A stretch of 64,000 bases of DNA from Flavobacterium sp. ENC (GTDB lineage Bacteria; Bacteroidota; Bacteroidia; Flavobacteriales; Flavobacteriaceae). Under the pieces are notes generated by a model that was not told the DNA's origin, did no database searches, and saw nothing but the letters and a program-made list of their open reading frames with translations. The stretch is taken from the NCBI RefSeq assembly GCF_020991415.1, contig NZ_JAJMOY010000001.1, positions 682,001 to 746,000 of the forward strand. Direction: 5' to 3'. This document shows, one piece after another, positions 17,690 through 25,516 of this stretch (its first letter is position 1; every line of letters begins with the position of its first letter). A program made the translations under genes and the position numbers.

Positions 17690-18136
17690 TTACATTGTTA
17701 ATTTTTTTTCATCTAAGATTTTAACAAAATGAAATCCTTTTGGACCATATCCCTGATTATAATAAAATCGATGTGCTGCAAAATTTCCTGTAAAGGCGTC
17801 CAATACGATACTGCTGCATTCTAAACCTATTGCTTTTTGTTCGATATAATCGGTCAGTAATTTTCCTATTCCTTTTGACCTCTGATTCGGGTTTACAACA
17901 AAATTATCAATTTCCAGATATTTACCGGTCCATAATTTAGTAGCTGACCAGCAACCTGTTATTCCTACACAGGTTTCCCCTTCAAAAACCCCAATCTGAA
18001 TATAATTATGTGGCACCATCTCGGAAAGGTAGGCTTCGTATTTTTCAACAGAGAGATTTGGATAAAGAAATCTCATGGTTTCAATCTGAAGAAGCATTTC
18101 CGGAATAGTCCTTAATTCTTGTATTTGTAAGTTCAT
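17690..18136 (-). CDS. GNAT family N-acetyltransferase
   Basis: 148 aa. The acetyl-CoA binding core is FVVNPNQRSKGIGKLLTDYIEQKA (~residues 84-108), matching the Q/RxxGxG/A motif, preceded by the beta-strand pair around GVFEGETCVGITGCW. A late FYYNQGYGPKGFHF element is also typical. It would acetylate a small molecule or a protein amine; the substrate is not inferable. Its own -7 box lies at 18157-18164, and a gene-free region with the repeat RNA lies behind it on the other strand. Confidence 0.88.
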   Translation of the reverse strand: MNLQIQELRTIPEMLLQIETMRFLYPNLSVEKYEAYLSEMVPHNYIQIGVFEGETCVGITGCWSATKLWTGKYLEIDNFVVNPNQRSKGIGKLLTDYIEQKAIGLECSSIVLDAFTGNFAAHRFYYNQGYGPKGFHFVKILDEKKLTM

Positions 18137-18156
18137 GATTTTAATAATTAAGTCAT

Positions 18157-18164
18157 CAAAAATA
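18157..18164 (-). promoter_or_regulatory. -7 box of GNAT gene
   Basis: TATTTTTG on the minus strand, 20 bases before the ATG, giving a leader of about 16 nt. No convincing -33 element. Confidence 0.45.
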
Positions 18165-18265
18165 CTTAATTATTTTTCATTGCTTATTATAAATTAAATA
18201 GCCAATATGTGAAATATATAAATAATGGCCAAAAATTATGTAAGTAATTTTGACTCTTTCTTTCT

Positions 18266-18273
18266 TAAATTTG
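18266..18273 (+). promoter_or_regulatory. -7 box for the proposed repeat RNA
   Basis: TAAATTTG fits TAnnTTTG; a second match, TAATTTTG, lies at 18245-18252. With the usual spacing, initiation from the nearer box would fall at about 18279-18281, the first base of the tandem array. A -33 TTTG at 19-23 bases is not obvious. Confidence 0.5.
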
Positions 18274-18280
18274 CTAAACA

Positions 18281-18547
18281 GGGATTGAGAAAGCTAAATA
18301 CAACCCTTATAAAAAAGGAAGCACTGGGACTGATAAAGCTTGTTTGTTCCCATAAAAGACAAAGCATAAGGGATTGATTCTGCTGAAATGTAACCCTAAA
18401 AAAACAGAGCATTGGGACTAATAAAGCTAGTTTGTTCCCATAAAAGACAAAGCACGAGGGATTGATTCTGCTGAAATGTAACCCTTAAAAAAACAGAGCA
18501 TTGGGATTGATAAAGCTAGTTTGTTCCCATAAAAGACAAAGCGTTGC
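18281..18547 (+). repeat. Six tandem copies of a 44-45 bp unit (in three 88-89 bp pairs)
   Basis: Units start at 18281, 18326, 18370, 18414, 18458 and 18503. The shared frame is GGGAYTGAT, GCT, GT, CCC, then an A-rich tail ending AGAGCATT or AAAGCA. Odd and even units form two sub-families, so a pair (88-89 bp) was itself duplicated; pairs 2 and 3 are nearly identical and pair 1 is the most diverged. There are no unique spacers, so it is not a CRISPR array. Confidence 0.88.
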
Positions 18548-18571
18548 AGAGTTCTACATTCTGCCAATAAA

Positions 18572-18628
18572 TTTTAAAATGGTATTGATTCTCGGTTTGT
18601 GATTGAATCGGGAATTACCATTTTAAAA
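18572..18628. repeat. Long inverted repeat downstream of the tandem array
   Basis: TTTTAAAATGGTA (18572-18584) and its perfect complement (18616-18628) enclose a second short pair, GATTC (18587-18591) with GAATC (18605-18609). In RNA this gives a two-tier hairpin between the array and the terminator. Confidence 0.75.
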
Positions 18629-18665
18629 ATCTTAAAAAATCTAAAAAACTATTATAAGTAAAAAA

Positions 18666-18692
18666 GGGTCAACAATCGTTGACCCTTTTTTT
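18666..18692. terminator. Strong two-way terminator
   Basis: GGGTCAAC (18666-18673), loop AATC, GTTGACCC (18678-18685), then seven T on the plus strand; five A precede the stem. It ends the proposed RNA on the plus strand and the AAA+/ABC operon on the minus strand. Confidence 0.92.
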
Positions 18693-18711
18693 GTTTCTTA
18701 AACTTATTAAA

Positions 18712-20217
18712 CTAATATTTTATTTCTATCTCTTTTAATTCCGGAATATCCTCTTCTATAAGTGTTTTAAAAGTCTTGTTACTGATTTTTTTTAATTTAA
18801 CAATTCGATTTGCCTGATTTTGAATGCATTTTTCAAATATGTTTCGGACAGTTCTTGCATTACCAAAACTTTCATCTTTCTTTTCCAATAGTAAATTAAA
18901 AATATCTATAAGTTTTTCTTTCGCTTCTTCAGAAACAATAAAATCTGATTTAACACAAAATGATTCAAAAATTTGAAATAATTCAGTTGAATTAAAATGA
19001 TCAAAATAAAAATATCTATTAAAACGAGAACGTAATCCCGGATTTGATTCTATAAAATTTTTCATTGGTTCAGTGTATCCGGCAACCACTACAGCCAAAT
19101 CTTCCCGATGATCTTCCATCCTTTTTAGTAACGTATTTACTGCTTCAGCACCATAATCATTACCAAATGCATTTTGAGTTAACGCATAAGCTTCATCAAC
19201 AAATAAAACTCCGCCAAGACTTGACTGTACTGCACTATCAACTTTTGCAGCAGTCTGGCCTACGTACCCTGCTACCAAACCTTCTCTATCTGTCTCATAC
19301 ATCTGGCCTTTAGATAAAAAACCTAAATGTTTAAAAATTCTGCTTAAAAGTCTGGCTACAGATGTTTTTCCTGTTCCTGGCGGACCCAGAAAAACTGTAT
19401 GCAAAGTTATTTCGACATTTTTTAGTCCCTGCTGAGAACGCTTTTTTTGTACTTCAAGCAAATTAATAAGTTCCGAAACATCTCTTTTTACTTCGGCTAA
19501 ACCAACTAATTCGTTTAGTTCCTTAAGTACTATTTCCAGCGTATCTTCTTCAGCAATAGTGTTTGATTTTTTTTTATCGGTATTTGATTTTTTTAAATTT
19601 AAACCTAAATAATTGCTGAAAACTAGTGTGTTTTCAAACTTTTTATCAAATGCAAAATGAATGAAATTTTGATATTTCAATAAGATTTCTTCTAGTTTAA
19701 TATGTTTTTTTTCAGACAATACTTCCGGTAGTAAACACTGGTTTTGCTGTGCATTTGAGGACTTTATTCTATTTTCTTCTTTTATTTTTAAAAGAAGGTT
19801 TTTAAAACCGGCTGTAGAAACCAGTTGATTCAGTTCGTTTATGGAATTTTCATTCGCAAAATGTTTGTTTCGTAAAGCATCGTAATAATAGGCCAGAACA
19901 AACTGTGCTTTTGCACTTTTTTCCTCCGGTTGTTTGTCATAAAGATCAATAATATCCGAAAGAAAAAAATGTTCTGCTTTAAACAATAAACCTTTAGAAA
20001 AAACAGGATTTACGCCTTCATTCAATTTATGAATAAAATTCATATCTTGATTTAAAGCGCTGCAAATTTGAAGAATACTTGCCGTTTCCTTTTGTAGATC
20101 ACTAATAAATGAAGCCATAAAAACGGCCTCATTAGAATTTATATTTGTTTCTAGATATCTTTTTAGAGATAAAAATGAATCTTCCAGAATTGATATTGGA
20201 TTGTTTTTTTTTGACAT
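18712..20217 (-). CDS. CbbX/SpoVK-type AAA+ ATPase
   Basis: 501 aa. Residues 1-225 are a mainly helical, unrecognised domain. The AAA+ module follows: Walker A GPPGTGKTS (278-286), pore-loop-like GYVGQTA (317-323), Walker B VLFVDEAY (337-344), sensor-1 region VVVAGYTEPM (377-386), arginine finger in GLRSRFNR and sensor 2 GNARTVRNIFEK (452-463). Relatives such as Rubisco activase CbbX remodel a partner by pulling on a terminal segment. It is the last gene of a six-gene operon, 8 bases after the ABC ATPase, so it may remodel one of the operon's membrane or coiled-coil proteins. Function unknown. Confidence 0.9.
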   Translation of the reverse strand: MSKKNNPISILEDSFLSLKRYLETNINSNEAVFMASFISDLQKETASILQICSALNQDMNFIHKLNEGVNPVFSKGLLFKAEHFFLSDIIDLYDKQPEEKSAKAQFVLAYYYDALRNKHFANENSINELNQLVSTAGFKNLLLKIKEENRIKSSNAQQNQCLLPEVLSEKKHIKLEEILLKYQNFIHFAFDKKFENTLVFSNYLGLNLKKSNTDKKKSNTIAEEDTLEIVLKELNELVGLAEVKRDVSELINLLEVQKKRSQQGLKNVEITLHTVFLGPPGTGKTSVARLLSRIFKHLGFLSKGQMYETDREGLVAGYVGQTAAKVDSAVQSSLGGVLFVDEAYALTQNAFGNDYGAEAVNTLLKRMEDHREDLAVVVAGYTEPMKNFIESNPGLRSRFNRYFYFDHFNSTELFQIFESFCVKSDFIVSEEAKEKLIDIFNLLLEKKDESFGNARTVRNIFEKCIQNQANRIVKLKKISNKTFKTLIEEDIPELKEIEIKY

Positions 20218-20225
20218 ATACTAAT

Positions 20226-21056
20226 TTAAGAAATCATCATTTGATGAATAATCTCTTTTGATAATTTTTGATGATCATCACAATAATCTTTCCAGGACAA
20301 TCCCATGTCTCTTAGATCATATTTTGCCACAATTGTTCCGTAATTTTCTTTTTTTCCGTTAACGGTTGGATGCCCAATAACATAAATGGTTTGAGCCAGC
20401 TCAATCGCTAATTCTATATCATGTGTAGAAAAAATAACAGTATTATAGTCTGAAGTGTTACTCAGTAATTCAAAAGATTTTTTTACTTCTGCAATATTTC
20501 CGACATCTAATCCTGAAAAAGGCTCATCTAAAACAATAAACTGATCCGATGAAAACAATTGTTCTATAATTGCTGTTCTTTGTCTTTGTCCACCGGAAAG
20601 TTCATTAGGATATTTGTCTGCACAATTTTCTAATCCCCATTCTTTTAAGTATTCATTTATTTTAGCGTCCTTTTCACTATTAGAAAGTGTAGTTTTTCTT
20701 AACGAAAATTTTAATGCCTGTGTTACCGTTTTGTGTCTGAACAAAGTATATTTCTGATCTACAAAACCAATATCACCTTCGTTTACCGATTTGGCAGCAT
20801 TGGGTTCTTTATTTTCAAAATCCCTGATTAATATTTTACCCGAATGCAACGGAATTAATGCTGTCAGTGCTTTAAAAAAAGTTGATTTTCCCCTGCCTGA
20901 TCTTCCCACAAAAGCAATTACTTGTCCTGTACAATCTACTCCATCCCGAACTACGTCTTTTTCTATAAGGCTAATATCTTTTATGATAATGTTACCATCA
21001 TAGGCAACACTAAGATTTTCTACATACAAAAGCGTCTCTTTATATTCGTGTTTCAT
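20226..21056 (-). CDS. ABC transporter ATP-binding protein (NitT/TauT-like)
   Basis: 276 aa ATPase. Walker A GRSGRGKST lies at ~50-58, with arginine in place of the usual second alanine. The Q-loop stretch is VDQKYTLFRHKTV, the signature LSGGQRQR and Walker B FIVLDEPFSGLD, then the switch histidine in STHD. It belongs with the TauB/SsuB-type importers and pairs with the TauC-like permease whose gene ends 2 bases upstream. The C-terminal ~50 residues (ENYGTIVAKYDLRDMGLSWKD) extend past the core and may be a partner contact. Transported substrate unknown. Confidence 0.9.
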   Translation of the reverse strand: MKHEYKETLLYVENLSVAYDGNIIIKDISLIEKDVVRDGVDCTGQVIAFVGRSGRGKSTFFKALTALIPLHSGKILIRDFENKEPNAAKSVNEGDIGFVDQKYTLFRHKTVTQALKFSLRKTTLSNSEKDAKINEYLKEWGLENCADKYPNELSGGQRQRTAIIEQLFSSDQFIVLDEPFSGLDVGNIAEVKKSFELLSNTSDYNTVIFSTHDIELAIELAQTIYVIGHPTVNGKKENYGTIVAKYDLRDMGLSWKDYCDDHQKLSKEIIHQMMIS

Positions 21057-21058
21057 GA

Positions 21059-21829
21059 TTATATTTTTGAATATCTAAATAGTGCTTTTCTTAAATAATT
21101 TATTCCTGCATCTAAGCCTAACCCTATTAATAAAATGATGATTTGAAGTGCAATAATTCGTCCTGTATTCATAAATTTATCAGAGTTTTTTATCAAAAAC
21201 CCTAATCCTCCGGAAGCAACAACAATTGATTCTACTGTAACCAGCATCATCCAGGTAATCGCAAGATTTTGTCTGATCACATCAATTACATAATCTATTC
21301 TTCCTAAAATAATAACCTGCCACAGCACTTCCCATCGCGTACATTTAAGCATTTTGGCATGATCAAATTCTTCTTCCGGAATATCTTTAATAACGGCAAT
21401 CAAGGATGTCGTTAAAAATGTAGTTAAGAAAATTACTAAAATCCAAACCTGCATTGTTCGGGCTTCATGAATTACCATTGTGATGTAAAATGAAAGTCCG
21501 GTAAAAGGTAAGAATCTAAATTTTGTTATAAATTCAGAAATTGATTTTAACAATGGGATTGGCCATGCATAAGCAAAGAACAAAGAAATTATCGTGGCTA
21601 AAAAAATAGAGATAAAACATAATTTCAATGAATTGAAAATATGTACCACCAAACCTTCTCTATACAGATCGGTAAAACCAGCTAAAACCTGAGCAGGAGA
21701 TGGAAAAAGATGCTTTTCACCAGCTGTTGTTGCAAACCAAATAACAATCAAAAGAACCAACCAACTTATTAAAATAAGTGTTTTGTTGAGTTTTGATATT
21801 TTTTCAAAGGGAGTTAAAATTTTTATCAT
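21059..21829 (-). CDS. ABC transporter permease (TauC-like)
   Basis: 256 aa with ~6 helices. After a first helix (~16-36), TTAGEKHLFPSPAQVLAGFTDLYREGLVVHIFNSLKLC is the standard N-terminal wording of the NitT/TauT permease family. The coupling loop EFDHAKMLKCTRWEVLWQVIILG (~155-180) replaces the usual EAA motif, retaining its overall form. It would form a homodimeric channel with the ATPase encoded 2 bases downstream, and should dock with the fused binding protein encoded upstream. Importers of this type usually take up anions or small sulfonates, but the system as a whole is unusual. Confidence 0.88.
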   Translation of the reverse strand: MIKILTPFEKISKLNKTLILISWLVLLIVIWFATTAGEKHLFPSPAQVLAGFTDLYREGLVVHIFNSLKLCFISIFLATIISLFFAYAWPIPLLKSISEFITKFRFLPFTGLSFYITMVIHEARTMQVWILVIFLTTFLTTSLIAVIKDIPEEEFDHAKMLKCTRWEVLWQVIILGRIDYVIDVIRQNLAITWMMLVTVESIVVASGGLGFLIKNSDKFMNTGRIIALQIIILLIGLGLDAGINYLRKALFRYSKI

Positions 21830-21839
21830 ATCCTGAATA

Positions 21840-21863
21840 AAGGCTACCTGTAAAGATAGCCTT
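21840..21863 (-). other. Stem-loop between binding-protein gene and permease gene
   Basis: AAGGCTA (21840-21846) pairs with TAGCCTT (21857-21863) around a 10-base loop. On the minus strand it follows the stop of the SBP-OmpA gene by 12 bases and is followed by only a short T stretch, so it may stabilise or partly terminate the upstream message and keep the binding protein in excess over permease. Confidence 0.6.
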
Positions 21864-21875
21864 TTGTATTTGTTT

Positions 21876-23690
21876 TTATTTTAAGAAAGTGATAACCACA
21901 CGTCTGTTTAATGCTTTCCCTGAAGCAGAATTATTGTCTGCTATAGGATCGTTTTGACCTTTTCCGTCAATTAATTGAAAACGATTAGCAGGAATACCTT
22001 TTTGTTTTAGATAATCTACAACTGCTTGTGCTCTACTTTTTGACAAAGCTAAATTAGCATCTGGATTTCCAACATTATCAGTATGTCCAACAACAGTTAA
22101 TTTTGTATTCTCAGCCTGAACTAAAAGGTTGTAAATTTTTTCTACTTCCTTACTTGATGAATTTGAAATTTCAGCACTTCCGGTATTAAAATTAATTTTC
22201 CACTCTCCGGAAGCGACAACCTCTTTTGCCTCATTACTATAATCTGCTTTATCTGCAGAAGTGGATTCGATGTCATTGATGTTTTTCAGAAAAAACAAAT
22301 TCACTGCCTGATCGTAAGGAACAACCGCTCCAACATTTTCATTAAATCCAAACGGATTCAATTCCGTTAAATATCCTGAAACCTGATTATAAACAGATTT
22401 GTATCTGTTTACACCATCAGATAGACCAAAATATTGCATCGCATCAGCATAATTAAATACTTTTGAACCACCCATATTATAAGTCAATCCAGCTTTTGTT
22501 CCTTGTTGTCCTTTAAACATTTTGTACCAATAGTCAGCTGTTTCAATTTTATACGTATCAGCAACTGCCTGAGAAGCCCTTACTTTCCAATCTTCATAAT
22601 TTTTCATTTGATTTGAAGCCGTCAGTGCCGATTTCAAAATATTAGAAACTATATCAGGATTTTTCACTGCCCATTCTTTCACACCTATAAGAGCTGTTGG
22701 CATTTGGTTATTGAATTCTTTTGTAGAAACAATATCAACAAAACCATTCAGTTTATCAAATACGGTTTTATCTCCGGGTGTCCAGGTCGCGCAACCATCT
22801 ATTTTTCTATTAACTGATTTTCCTGTTAATTTACCGTTTACTACTTCTTTTAAAGTAACTGTCCAGCCTGTTGTTTGAGATTTGATCAATTCTTCAGCCG
22901 ATTTAATGTAATCGTCATTTTCTGATGGATAAATATTTACCGCTTCCGCATCATAAGTTGTTGGATCAGGATTTACTTTTAATCCGTTTGCAAAACAATA
23001 ATTTACAGTTGTAACCCAGTCACCATCTCCAAGCACGGCAGATATAACAGAACCTTTCATAGATTTTGGATCTGATTTCCAACTTGGAGGCCCGATTAAT
23101 TTATCTTCACCGTAACTCATACCCACAACACCCATAACTTGTAAGTGGTACTTATCCTTTCCATATTTTTCGTCTAATGATTTTTGCACAGAACTGATAT
23201 AAAATGGTGCGCCATCACCCATAATCATAACTGCAAAAATACTTTTATCTGAAGAAGGAAAATCTTCACCTTTATCAAATTCTTCAATAAATTTCATTTG
23301 CATGTTACGCAATTCCGAAAGCCAGTCCTGACGAATAATTTCAAGATTTACTCCGTTTTTTTCCATTAATGACCCCTTTGTTGTTTTTGGGCCACCATTA
23401 GAAACAATAATTCCAGACTGAGCATTCCATGCATAACCTCCAATTCTTACTAAAGGTTTATTTGAAACTTCTGATGATATTTCTGTTGACGGAAGTTCAA
23501 TTTTTGCAGCATTGGTAACGTTATTAACATCTGTTTGATTCAGCTCTATTCCGTTTAGCTGCTTTGAAACTGCCGTTTTAATTCCAGGAGATAAATAGTA
23601 AACTCCCCCTAAAATTGCACCAATTCCTGCAATAACAATTATTAATTCAGAAAACGTCGTTAACTTTTCTGTTCTTAAAATTTTTCCCAT
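21876..23690 (-). CDS. Membrane-anchored solute-binding protein fused to an OmpA peptidoglycan-binding domain
   Basis: 604 aa with three parts. Residues ~14-34 are an uncleaved membrane anchor. Residues ~75-460 are a periplasmic ligand-binding domain of the phosphate/NitT type (LVRIGGYAWNAQSGIIVSNGG at the start, GCATWTPGDKTVFDKL and TALIGVKEWAVKNPDIV later). Residues 499-604 are an OmpA-like domain with VVGHTDNVGNPDANLALSKSRA and the NRRV end that bind diaminopimelate in peptidoglycan. So a substrate receptor is tied to both the inner membrane and the cell wall. It precedes the permease and ATPase genes. The substrate is unknown, and sensing is as plausible as uptake. Confidence 0.88.
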   Translation of the reverse strand: MGKILRTEKLTTFSELIIVIAGIGAILGGVYYLSPGIKTAVSKQLNGIELNQTDVNNVTNAAKIELPSTEISSEVSNKPLVRIGGYAWNAQSGIIVSNGGPKTTKGSLMEKNGVNLEIIRQDWLSELRNMQMKFIEEFDKGEDFPSSDKSIFAVMIMGDGAPFYISSVQKSLDEKYGKDKYHLQVMGVVGMSYGEDKLIGPPSWKSDPKSMKGSVISAVLGDGDWVTTVNYCFANGLKVNPDPTTYDAEAVNIYPSENDDYIKSAEELIKSQTTGWTVTLKEVVNGKLTGKSVNRKIDGCATWTPGDKTVFDKLNGFVDIVSTKEFNNQMPTALIGVKEWAVKNPDIVSNILKSALTASNQMKNYEDWKVRASQAVADTYKIETADYWYKMFKGQQGTKAGLTYNMGGSKVFNYADAMQYFGLSDGVNRYKSVYNQVSGYLTELNPFGFNENVGAVVPYDQAVNLFFLKNINDIESTSADKADYSNEAKEVVASGEWKINFNTGSAEISNSSSKEVEKIYNLLVQAENTKLTVVGHTDNVGNPDANLALSKSRAQAVVDYLKQKGIPANRFQLIDGKGQNDPIADNNSASGKALNRRVVITFLK

Positions 23691-23717
23691 TTTTATATAA
23701 AAATTAAATTTATTGTG

Positions 23718-24839
23718 TTAAAAAATATCCCCAAAACCACCACCGGATAATTTATCTTCCTTGGTCATTTTATAATTTGGATTTGTATATTTTGTTGAAT
23801 CCGGAATGGTATTATCCCCTGTTTTAATTTCATCTGCTAATGAATCTAATCTTGAATACAGTTCATCATTATCAACAGAATATTTAGAAGTTAAGGCATC
23901 AATATCAATTAAATTTTCAGAAGTTTTAGCAATATCCTGAGCAATAGTAGACGTTACCACTTCTAAAGCGTATTCTAATTCCCAATCTTTAGTAAACAAC
24001 ATGGCACTTTTAGCGCTTTCTGTAGCTTCTTTAGCGTTTTTGGCAAATTCATATTCTTTTTGAAGCATCTTTACCGTAACATCAAAATCTGCAATTTTAA
24101 TATCAATAGCCGTTCCCGCTAAAGTAAGTTTACGATCCATTTTTCCCAAAACGTTGGCACGAATACCATACTTTTGAATAAAACTTTTGCTTTGCTCATA
24201 TTGTGTCGAAACTCTTTGGGAGTCACTCAGTTTTCTTGCTAATTCACTTTGCAGCGCTACATATTCATCAGTATCTTTTGCAGCAGCTCCATTTTGCCTA
24301 ACCATTTCATCCATAGCTGATTTCAATTTTTCAGACTGACGCTGTAGACTCAAAACCTCTTCCTGAAATGATTTCGCCTCTTTTTCAGACTTGTTGGCTT
24401 CAATTTCCATTTCATTTTTAAGACCTTTTAGCTTTGCTTTTGTGTTCTTAAAAACTTCACGGTTTTTAATCATTTTTTGCTTTTGCTCCTCTAATTCATT
24501 AAAGGGATTACTCTGAATTAATGCTTTATGAAGGTTCTTTGTCGTAAAACGTAGTGCTTTCATTATTACAGGGGCCATCATAACTAAAAAAACTAAAAAT
24601 ACTCCTGTAGCTGATAAGGCAATCGCCTGTCCCAACATTGTAAATAATGGCGGTATAATATAAGTCCAGATTAAATAACCCCCAACTCCTAATAAACCAA
24701 GTGCCAAAGCCAGAAACAATGACCTTTCTCCTTTTTTAAGTGCACCGGATTTTAAAGCAATTTCTCCTTTAGACTCGTCAAAGTGCTTAAGTATCGGCAG
24801 TGTTAAAAGTGTACTTCTTTCTTGTTCGTATTTATCCAT
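23718..24839 (-). CDS. Two-TM coiled-coil membrane protein, function unknown
   Basis: 373 aa. Two hydrophobic helices (~40-62 and ~68-93) are followed by a charged coiled coil (~113-205: KQKMIKNREVFKNTKAKLKGLKNEMEIEANKSEKEA) and a helical, largely soluble C-terminal half ending GGGFGDIF. The hairpin in the membrane suggests both ends are cytoplasmic. The long helical body recalls PspA-like membrane-stress proteins, but I cannot show homology by eye. It is encoded 27 bases before the SBP-OmpA gene and 2 bases after the first gene of the operon, so it probably works with them; it is one candidate client for the AAA+ ATPase. Confidence 0.75.
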   Translation of the reverse strand: MDKYEQERSTLLTLPILKHFDESKGEIALKSGALKKGERSLFLALALGLLGVGGYLIWTYIIPPLFTMLGQAIALSATGVFLVFLVMMAPVIMKALRFTTKNLHKALIQSNPFNELEEQKQKMIKNREVFKNTKAKLKGLKNEMEIEANKSEKEAKSFQEEVLSLQRQSEKLKSAMDEMVRQNGAAAKDTDEYVALQSELARKLSDSQRVSTQYEQSKSFIQKYGIRANVLGKMDRKLTLAGTAIDIKIADFDVTVKMLQKEYEFAKNAKEATESAKSAMLFTKDWELEYALEVVTSTIAQDIAKTSENLIDIDALTSKYSVDNDELYSRLDSLADEIKTGDNTIPDSTKYTNPNYKMTKEDKLSGGGFGDIF

Positions 24840-24841
24840 TA

Positions 24842-25516
24842 TTACAAATATTGATTAATTCCTGTTATTACAGTATTGATTGAGTTTAAGATTTTTTGTT
24901 TAGCTAAATCGTTAGCATCCATTTTTAACTGAATTTCCGAAAGCTGTTCCATATTTACCGGATCAATCTTTTGAAGTTCGATTTTTTTAGCTTCTAACTC
25001 CTTTTGAAGTTCAATAATTTTGGCTTCCAGATCAGAAATGCTTTTAGATAAATTATATTTTTCTTTGGTTATAGTATTATCTAAATCTGCTTTTTTAGTT
25101 TTACCAATCGTATCATATTTTGAATATACTTTCTCGATCTCTGTAATATAGTAGCTGCCTTTTTGTAAAAGAAATTCTTTTGTTAAATCAGGCTTAATAG
25201 TTTTACCCATAGTAAAAGCCATCTGATAACTCTGCGGATTTGTTACTCCTACAGCAAGAACAGACTTATAAAGTTCGAAAAAATCAAAACCAGGCTCATT
25301 TAAAGATTCAAAACCTTTGTCATAAACTTCAAAAATCTCATTTAAAAAGGGATTTGTCAACGAATTTGTCGGAAATGATTCTGTACTTTGATTTGGAAAT
25401 TTGTTACCAGAGCTTGGTGAAACGGGAGTCGATGGTTGAGTTGCAACTTTTCCTTCTGAGGTATCAGTTTCTTCATTAATAAAGAGACTCTTCCAATTAA
25501 AACTTTCTTTTGCCAT
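24842..25516 (-). CDS. Coiled-coil hypothetical protein, first gene of AAA+/ABC operon
   Basis: 224 aa, no signal peptide or membrane helix, so probably cytoplasmic. It opens MAKESFNWKSLFINEE, then a Pro/Ser/Thr-rich flexible stretch (~20-55), a compact helical segment (~57-135, including GFDFFELYKSVLAVGVTNPQSYQMAFTMG) and a C-terminal coiled coil (~145-200). I recognise no family. Its position at the head of the operon, 2 bases before the two-TM coiled-coil gene, suggests an adaptor linking the membrane proteins to the AAA+ ATPase. The upstream region carries a cluster of palindromes that may be its control site. Confidence 0.7.
   Translation of the reverse strand: MAKESFNWKSLFINEETDTSEGKVATQPSTPVSPSSGNKFPNQSTESFPTNSLTNPFLNEIFEVYDKGFESLNEPGFDFFELYKSVLAVGVTNPQSYQMAFTMGKTIKPDLTKEFLLQKGSYYITEIEKVYSKYDTIGKTKKADLDNTITKEKYNLSKSISDLEAKIIELQKELEAKKIELQKIDPVNMEQLSEIQLKMDANDLAKQKILNSINTVITGINQYL

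Larger units (their letters stand above)
18280..18692 (+). ncRNA. Proposed repetitive structured RNA (six ~44-nt units, long hairpin, terminator)
   Basis: This fills most of the 575-base gap 18137-18711, which holds no plausible gene. On the plus strand, a -7 box is followed at the expected distance by six tandem units, a small hairpin (GCAGA/TCTGC, 18546-18564), a long hairpin (18572-18628) and a strong terminator (18666-18692). Units can fold as GGGA...TCCC or GGG(A)TTG...CAACCC stems, and changes between copies tend to keep pairs at the base of the stem. The repeat length (44/45) is not a multiple of three and every frame has stops, so it is not coding. I do not recognise the family. Transcription, and strand, are inferred. 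Confidence 0.6.

Noticed and set aside
18281..18547. CRISPR array
   Set aside because: Repeats are contiguous, degenerate and 44-45 bp long without unique spacers, and no cas gene is near.
18281..18547. Repeat-coded protein
   Set aside because: Unit length of 44/45 shifts frame each copy and both strands carry stops in every unit.
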